Source: Echinarachnius parma
Lineage: Eukaryota > Echinodermata > Echinoidea > Clypeasteroida > Echinarachniidae
Assembly: GCA_037951105.1 (NCBI GenBank)
Contig: JBAMJV010000870.1
Coordinates: 1-64,000 of the forward strand
Length of the DNA stretch: 64,000 nt
Reading direction: 5' to 3'
The notes beneath the pieces were generated by a model that had not been told where the DNA came from, did not search any database, and saw only the letters and a program-made list of their open reading frames with translations. Below, piece after piece: positions 58,601 to 64,000 of this stretch. A program made the position numbers and the translations under genes. The number at the start of each line of letters is the position of its first letter. Positions within the stretch are counted from its first letter, which is position 1.

Positions 58601-59158
58601 AAAATGGTTGATTTATTGCGAAGGGAGCGTGCATTGATTGTACATAATCTAAGATGATCTCTGAATCCCCCACGGCCACCCCTCTTACCCCGATGTGTCT
58701 TTGGCCCTCGCCCGATACCTAGGGACAAAATCCTCCACCAGGCCACAATGTTTTCCTCGCGCAATTTTTCAGAATTATTGCTAGAATTGAATGAGTGAAG
58801 AAATTCACTAGTATATCGAAACCTATGAATATCCGAGGTCGTGGCAGAGTCATCACTAGAAGGGCCTGGATTTGGATTAATGTCCCCACAGATAAGCAAT
58901 TTGACTCGATAAGATGATACAGAGTTGGAATAGTACAGTATGGGACCACCAGTGTACTTTCCCTTTGATTGTACAGAAACACGAGCATTGAACTGTTGAA
59001 AGGAGTTAGCTCCCATACAACTATAAGTATGTGATAGCTGAGTGCTACTACACAAAAGAAGCACAACAAATACAAAGAAATGCAATTTCAATGGCATCAT
59101 TGTGTCAGTGAGAGTGAACCACACAAAATCATGTACAGTATAGCCAATAGGCAAAAAT
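55683..59158 (-). mobile_element. LINE-3: near full-length L2/CR1-like LINE nested in LINE-2
   Basis: One reading frame of about 1,100 codons spans 59169 to 55840, broken only by an in-frame TAG at 57058-57060, where the family expects Gln in a F-Q-SAYRPHHS block. The order is a hydrophobic N-terminus (start most likely near 59100, MMPLKLHFFVFVVLLLC), GDINPNPGP (2A-like), the endonuclease (NARSLRNKS, SETWLS, RRGGGVGFLY, VIYRPPG, GDLNIHLD, SDHSAV), the RT (LDPVPTILLK, LIRPLLKKPSLD, NYRPVCNLP, LLDLSSAFDTVDHDIL, GVPQGSVGGP, LYADD), and the C-terminus (FGNGLLYNIP, LQNAAARIV, LHWLPVKDRI, FKGNLKSHLF). The 3' end has GCGCTATATAAATC followed by (TTA)n, the tail type of L2-clade elements. The insertion is young relative to its LINE-2 host. 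Confidence 0.93.
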
Positions 59159-60158
59159 AAAATATGCATATTGAAAGTATGTGTCAGAAAATTGGTAGAC
59201 TTGTAAGCTTTCTTGGTAGATTACGTTATACTATTAATGAATCTAACCTGAATGTCATTTATAAATCTGTTATACTTCCTCATTTTGATTATGGAGACTT
59301 GGTTTGGCAATCTGCTTCAAAATCTTCTCTTTTGTTATTGCAAAAGTTGCAAAATAGAGCGGGTCGAAGCATAATGAGAATTAAACCGTATTCTCATATA
59401 TCTACACAACATGTTCATGATACTCGGGCATGGGATTTTCTAGACAAACGTTATAAGCAACACTTGTACATAATGATGTATAAAGTGTTACATAATTTAA
59501 CTCCTAATTACATGCTCGATAATATTTCATTGAGAAGTATCAATTATGAATTACGTTCGAATCAAGTTATGAATTTGCCTAAATCTAGGTCAAACTATTG
59601 TAAAAGAACGTTATTATACAGAGGAATTTCAGTGTATAACCAACTACCAATTGCAATTCGTAATGCTACGAGCTTGAGATCATTCCAGACATTTTTAGAT
59701 GAATATATTCCATAAAATTGTAAATATTTGCAGTTACTTTTTTTGATGGTTTGTTTTACTCTTTCTCTCTCTTCTTTCTTAACTCTCATTGAATTGTTCA
59801 AATGGCGTTATAATTATTTGTTCTTAATTGGAAGTGTTTATATAATATTTGTCACCAATTTTAATTTAGTGTACATAATATGTAATAATTTATGAAATTT
59901 TAATTTCTCTATGTTGCTTTCTCCCCTTTCTCTATCGCTTTCCATATCAATCATTGTATATAGACGTTTAATTGTATATAATATATATAATTGTGGGACC
60001 CCAAGGAAGAACAGCGGTTTTGTCTTTTTAAGTCTGCTGAATTTGGTCAATCCCCCGTTGCACTTCATTGCTGTATTTATTGTTGTGATTTCGGAAATAA
60101 ACAAACAAACAATCAAACAAACAAACAAACAAACAAACAAACAAACGAACAAACAAAG
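59159..60158 (+). pseudogene. LINE-2, 3' part (C-terminus, 3'UTR, CAAA tail)
   Basis: This is a direct continuation of LINE-2 after the inserted LINE-3. The frame 59164-59715 reads HIESMCQKIGRLVSF, VILPHFDYGDLVWQSAS, LLLQKLQNRAGRSIMR, then FLDEYIP and a stop. The join ELKWD / HIESMC matches the uninterrupted ELKWTVHIDYLCKKI of LINE-1, which proves the split. The 3'UTR ends in a GGGACCCCAAGGAAGAACAG block, AATAAA and a (CAAA)n tail at 60099-60157. Confidence 0.9.
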
Positions 60159-61656
60159 GTCACATAAGTAGGTCAACTGTAAAATGAGGTAAAATGTGAA
60201 AGATTACCTGCAAGACTATAATTAGTGGTTGATAACTTTCCAACACTGGATCTGTTTGTAACCAAACTTCGTTGACATGAATGCGCGCAATTGGGAGAGA
60301 CAAATTACGGCTATCGCCTCGATTCTAAGTTGAACTTAACGCTAAGTTGAACTATCTATCAGTTATGGAAAACCGTTAGTGTTTTTGTACGATGTTTGTT
60401 ACAGTTTGTTTTAACTTGTAAGGTCTCTTTATTTTCTCTTATTGCCCCCCTAATCACGACTTATTTCGAATTAGAAACCAGTGATTTAAAATAGGGTATT
60501 TATTGAGACATGGTAACTCAGATTCTACTTCAATTTTAGTCAAATTTCCTTCCAAAGCACCAAATTGCATAATTTCAATTTCAATATTGCATAAGGTCCT
60601 TGACAGTGCAAAGGCAGACACCTACCTTTCATGACACCCTCCCCCTCTCGATCGCTTTACTTGCTCCCTCGGGAATCGGTACTTTCTACGTCTAGTATGG
60701 TACCGTGTTTATGTTATTGTATCATAAATAATGAGGCATTTGGTGTAATGTTTGAACATGTCACTTTGCGAATATAATTTTTTGAGGTGCATATGTTATA
60801 ATAATGTTTCCTTCTTGAAACAAATAAAAACAAGTACAACTTTTTTTTCCAGTCGGTAGAATCATAAAACAAAAGTAGTACATGGCGCCAAGTCCGAATC
60901 CGTTCCTAGGTATGCACAAGAGATTGCACCAGATTGCACAGTTTCAAGTCCAACAATGCAAAAGCTCCCTACCGTGCGAGGGGGGACAAACCTTCCCCCT
61001 GCTCAGTCGCTTCGCTTCTTCGGGCTTGGTTGCTCCGCTCCCTGCCAAGTCCCAGACTCACCGCTTGTTCAACGGTGGCAACCCCGCCAACGCTATATGT
61101 GGTGTTGATGCCACATGTGTTGATTGTTTTCCCAAAAGGGTTTTTGCTCATTACGCCACTGCTTGTCGTTTAAAAGCACAACAAACATAGAAGGTCAATG
61201 ATGTGATTTAACAACATAATTTATCAACGAATTGTCACATATTACTCATTGCACATATTTGATCCCAGAAATGCACATTTCATCCAACCTTTGCCAATTT
61301 ACTTCTACCTTCTAAGATATAAACAAATGAAATGGTAAGTTTTGTATAGCATGTTGATATCAATCCCGATGCAGTTTAACATAGGCAAAGTCGCTGGGGT
61401 GGCATTGTATTATACTCATAAGAAATCAATTAATTAATTACGGGTCCCAATATCAAACAATACAAATCGTCTATTTTACAAATAAAGACAAAATATAAAT
61501 TAAATTTAGGCAAACAAGTGTCTTAATTTTGTACAGCAACACTGTAAACTTGCGAGATTGTTATACCTTCCGATGGAGTAATTACTATTAGTTTGATTTA
61601 TATGTTGCAGGTTTGGGTTACACAAATTCAGTTTGACCCCAAAATCTACTAACCCT
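60159..61656. other. Intronic sequence; dispersed repeat under a 102-codon frame
   Basis: 60880-61190 is a GC-richer dispersed element (TGCAAAAGCTCCCTACCGTG, CATTACGCCACTGC) related to the GTGGCGTA-type repeat elsewhere here. The open frame over it is not treated as a gene. Confidence 0.5.
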
Positions 61657-62202
61657 TTAAAGGGGTAGTTTAGTTTTGGTAAGGCTGAACTTAAGTAGCT
61701 AAAACTTGCACAGTAACATTATAAACTAATAGTTATAACTCCACCATGCTCGAAAGGTATACAAAATTACAAACGACTAAGTAAAAAGCCTGTTATCATT
61801 CAAAAAGAGCCATTTAAACACAAGAGGGCGCTTTTTTAAAAGGCATTGGTTTCAACCATTTTTCATACAAAATTATGCATGTGATGTTTTATTGATATAA
61901 TGATTAAATAGCGAGATCATCAACAACTATTTAAAAAACGCTTTTGAAAATTTTTGAAAAAGTGCAAGCATTTTTATATTTTTTTTCTAAAAATCATCTA
62001 ATTATTTTGGGCCCCAAATAATTATAAGATCAGATATATTTATTGATATTTCAGCCGTTTCTGGGTCGATTTTGACCAAATAAAGTTTATTCTGCCATTA
62101 AAATTGCATGTTCTCTCAAATTCGACATTCAGTTTTTCATTACCTCACACAAAAATTGTGATGTGCAGCGCCCTCTCTACCAAAACTAAACTACCCCTTT
62201 AA
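61657..62202 (+). mobile_element. Family A MITE, copy 11
   Basis: TTAA flanks lie at 61657-61660 and 62199-62202, with near-perfect TIRs. It is very close to copy 5 at 19.2 kb. Immediately upstream (about 61543-61656) is a decayed inverted left-end remnant of the same family (ACTATTAGTTTG, GCAGGTTTGGGTTAC, CTACTAACCC). It lies in the last host intron. Confidence 0.92.
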
Positions 62203-63032
62203 CGGTTTCAGCATATTACCTTTTCGATTCTACATCCAGTAACTTTGTCAAAATAGGCCAAACTCACTTGCATTTCCAGTGGTTAGTTCATGTCTGGTTG
62301 ATATCCTGTTACTAATTACAAGTATGCACAGTTATTTTTTCGTTTATCTTCCCTTTGCTATCCTGATTTTTTCGCTCTATAAAATCACACTTTAAAGGAT
62401 GTTTTTTTCTTCATTCAGTGTGAAAAACTGCTTGTCCATTATAAATGCAAGTGTAATACAATGTAAATCAATGAAGCCGCGAGCTATCGAATCTGGCTAT
62501 CCTTCTTCGAGCGAACGAATGACAACTACCTATACATAGAATTATAATAGAATTATATTTTTTCCATTAATACATTTCTAATGTGTAAACGAGGTTGGAT
62601 TAAATAAATACAATTATAAGGTCAAAGGTAACATGTGTTTGATTCAATATGAAAATCCCAGGGGACCATTTTAACCATGTGTACACAATTGTGGCTATGA
62701 TCAACGCACATTTGCATTGCTTATAGCATTATTCGGACAAATGAAAAAGTGAGATAAACTTATGAATAAATTGATGTGCAATATATTACGCACTCTATGG
62801 TATATGTATTTTAATTGGATTTTTAAGCCACGCATTAGACAGTGAATTATTTTACTCTTTTTGTTTAGTAGTGGAGTGGCATATGGCGTCAATGTTATTA
62901 AATTATTGGTTTTGATGTATTGATGTTTCCTTTTTTTGTCCACTATTACAGGTTTATTACGTTAATACACTAATTACAATTTTAGTAATCTTACGATAAC
63001 AACTTGATGTCTTGTGGTGTGTTTTTAAATAG

Positions 63033-63184
63033 GTTTTCCGCTTGGACTTGAGTCTTATGCCATCCCTGATTCGAGTCTGACCGCGTCGAGCGGGTATCAG
63101 AAATTTGGAGCCCGGCGAGGAAGGTTACATTTGGCTCAACCTAACTGGGCCGCACGCTCTCGAGACGCAAACCAATGGATCCAG
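63033..63184 (+). CDS. Exon 5: N-terminal half of F5/8 type C (discoidin) domain
   Basis: The acceptor is GTTTTTAAATAG and the donor CCAG/GTTAGA. The exon enters in phase 1 and leaves in phase 0. It encodes FPLGLESYAIPDSSLTASS, then a GARRGRLHLAQPNWAARS stretch, and ends NQWIQ. This matches the family's opening signature (PLGxESGxIxDxxITASS, ARLN, xQWLQ-VDL), and the intron lies exactly where the conserved WIQ|VDL boundary is usually split. Discoidin domains bind phospholipids, glycans or proteins outside the cell. The remaining roughly 100 residues must lie beyond the window. An AG immediately before GTTTTCC makes the start clear. Confidence 0.85.
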
Positions 63185-63694
63185 GTTAGATTATGTATAC
63201 TTTTACATAAGCCTCGAAAGGAAACAAGTACCATAATGGTGTAAACAGTTATTGAATGATTAGTATGCATGTTACATCGACATGTATTTTTTTATAACAA
63301 TTATCGCAAGTTCAAGTTTTAAGGTGAACAGTTTAAAGGGACTTATTAACATTGTCTAAATCCTCAAAATAAATTTTTCATTCCAGCGGTTCCCTCATAC
63401 CTTGTTGTATTCGTATTAACAATAAAATCATGGAACAGGTTTCGGTTTTTCAAATTTCCCTTTCGTTACAAAGATATGTACGATCGAAGTATTCAGATAA
63501 GAAAAACTCCGGGCGAGTTTTTCTTGTGTGTACAAAGTGAGTGCAGTGAGTTATTGAATATCACTTTGCATTTGTTGCTCATTACTTGGCCATTTTCACA
63601 CAATACCCTGTGGACATATGAGATAACAATAATATACATTGCATCAACCATTCATCACTTTTTGCACATGTCAACAAAGTTACTAGATCCCTCA

Positions 63695-63776
63695 AGTAGT
63701 TACTTCTACATTTAAAGTATTCCTTACATTTATTCTAACAAATTTAAAGAATACTTTGAATATAGAAATAACTACT
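63695..63776. mobile_element. 82-bp foldback downstream of the discoidin exon
   Basis: AGTAGTTACTTCTACA...AAAGTATTC pairs with GAATACTTT...AGAAATAACTACT. It is a short imperfect inverted repeat in intron sequence. Confidence 0.65.
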
Positions 63777-63953
63777 AATTAAATCTTTTTTTAATTTTCT
63801 TGTACACGGCATATTAATTCTAGCCGCACAGTGTTGTTATTGGGGTAGAAATGTGTATAAATCAAACATGTTGAAATTCCTGACATGAGTTTGTTTTAAT
63901 CACGATGCTAAACATAATAATAACTGTCCATGTAATAATATGGCGCTTTATAG

Positions 63954-64000
63954 TTAAAGGGGAGCACCAGACAAAGAATAACACATACGTATATGTGTAA
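63954..64000. mobile_element. Family C element start, cut by window edge
   Basis: TTAAAGGGGAGCACCAGACA then AAGAATAACACATA matches the inverse of the family C right end (TGTGTTGTTCTTTGCCTGGTGG). It continues outside the window. Confidence 0.75.

Larger units (their letters stand above)
33250..63184 (+). other. Spliced host gene model: secreted EGF / F5/8 type C protein (3' end beyond window)
   Basis: This is the overall model from five exons: 33280?-33384, 35202-35241, 40699-40860, 41646-41753 and 63033-63184. The donors are GTGAGC, GTATGT, GTTCGT (weak), GTATGT and GTTAGA, and each acceptor is a pyrimidine-rich tract ending in AG. The junction phases agree at every step. The ATG exon ends in phase 0, exons 2, 3 and 4 end in phase 1, and exon 5 starts in phase 1 and ends in phase 0, as is usual inside discoidin domains after the WxQ motif. 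The order is signal peptide, Cys-rich segment, EGF-like, discoidin. EGF plus discoidin is the layout of secreted adhesion and bridging proteins such as MFGE8/EDIL3; orthology is not claimed. Extra phase 1-1 exons in the 21.3-kb last intron cannot be excluded. Confidence 0.6.

Noticed and set aside
60882-61190. 102-codon frame MAPSPNPFLG... as a gene
   Set aside because: It overlaps a dispersed repeat containing TGCAAAAGCTCC and TACGCCACTG motifs found elsewhere in the window, and nothing in the translation looks like a domain.

Overview
This window reads as nuclear DNA of a marine invertebrate animal, most likely a deuterostome such as an echinoderm or hemichordate. That assignment is inference. 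It rests on an AT-rich sequence crowded with transposable elements, APE-type LINEs of the CR1/L2 kind (one with a 2A-like GDINPNPGP motif, known from sea urchin and other invertebrate LINEs), many foldback/MITE elements with TTAA or TA target sites, long poly(G)/poly(C) tracts and long introns. There is no bacterial operon structure, rRNA or CRISPR.

The one host gene I can support runs on the + strand from about 33.28 kb past the right edge. It has five recognisable exons: a TATA-driven 5'UTR exon ending in ATG (33382-33384); a 40-nt exon giving the signal peptide MDKRLFLIVLLVMK (35202-35241); a four-cysteine exon of unknown family (40699-40860); an EGF-like exon (41646-41753); and the N-terminal half of an F5/8 type C (discoidin) domain (63033-63184). 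Every junction phase agrees (0, 1, 1, 1, then 0 at the outgoing end). The product would be a secreted EGF/discoidin adhesion-type protein. Its last visible intron is about 21.3 kb and almost wholly mobile DNA.

Layout. 0-16 kb: dispersed repeats, four TTAA-flanked MITEs of one family (family A; 4.0, 9.2, 12.8 and 13.7 kb) and a second TTAA family (family C; 14.4-16.2 kb) holding a 1.43-kb perfect-ended foldback element. 16.6-19.0 kb: decayed LINE-1. 19.2-23.3 kb: family A MITE, AAT microsatellite, foldbacks, then a three-unit macro-tandem of GGGGTAATTGTC minisatellite with two tRNA-derived SINEs. 23.4-26.4 kb: two LINE 3' fragments and small MITEs. 26.45-28.2 kb: two oppositely oriented arrays of a 15-bp minisatellite. 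29.2-31.6 kb: LINE-4 (YVDD reverse transcriptase). 33.2-41.8 kb: host exons separated by MITEs, a 42-nt poly(C) tract and a 3.3-kb terminal-inverted-repeat element with two satellite blocks. 42.7-44.3 kb: about 95-bp minisatellite interrupted by a TA-flanked MITE. 46.5-47.9 kb: nested foldbacks. 49.1-54.0 kb: MITEs carrying two more 15-bp arrays and a GATATC-palindrome foldback. 54.1-60.2 kb: LINE-2 split by a nearly intact L2-like LINE-3 on the opposite strand. 61.7-64 kb: another MITE, the discoidin exon, and the start of a family C copy.

The most unusual structure is the 15-bp minisatellite. Its four arrays share the same complex left boundary, fall into two junction subtypes, and in two cases sit at the same internal position of family A MITEs but in opposite orientation. 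It therefore behaves as a mobile, possibly site-preferring unit. Its core is a regularly spaced CANNTG hexamer. All functional claims are from reading the sequence; no database search was run.
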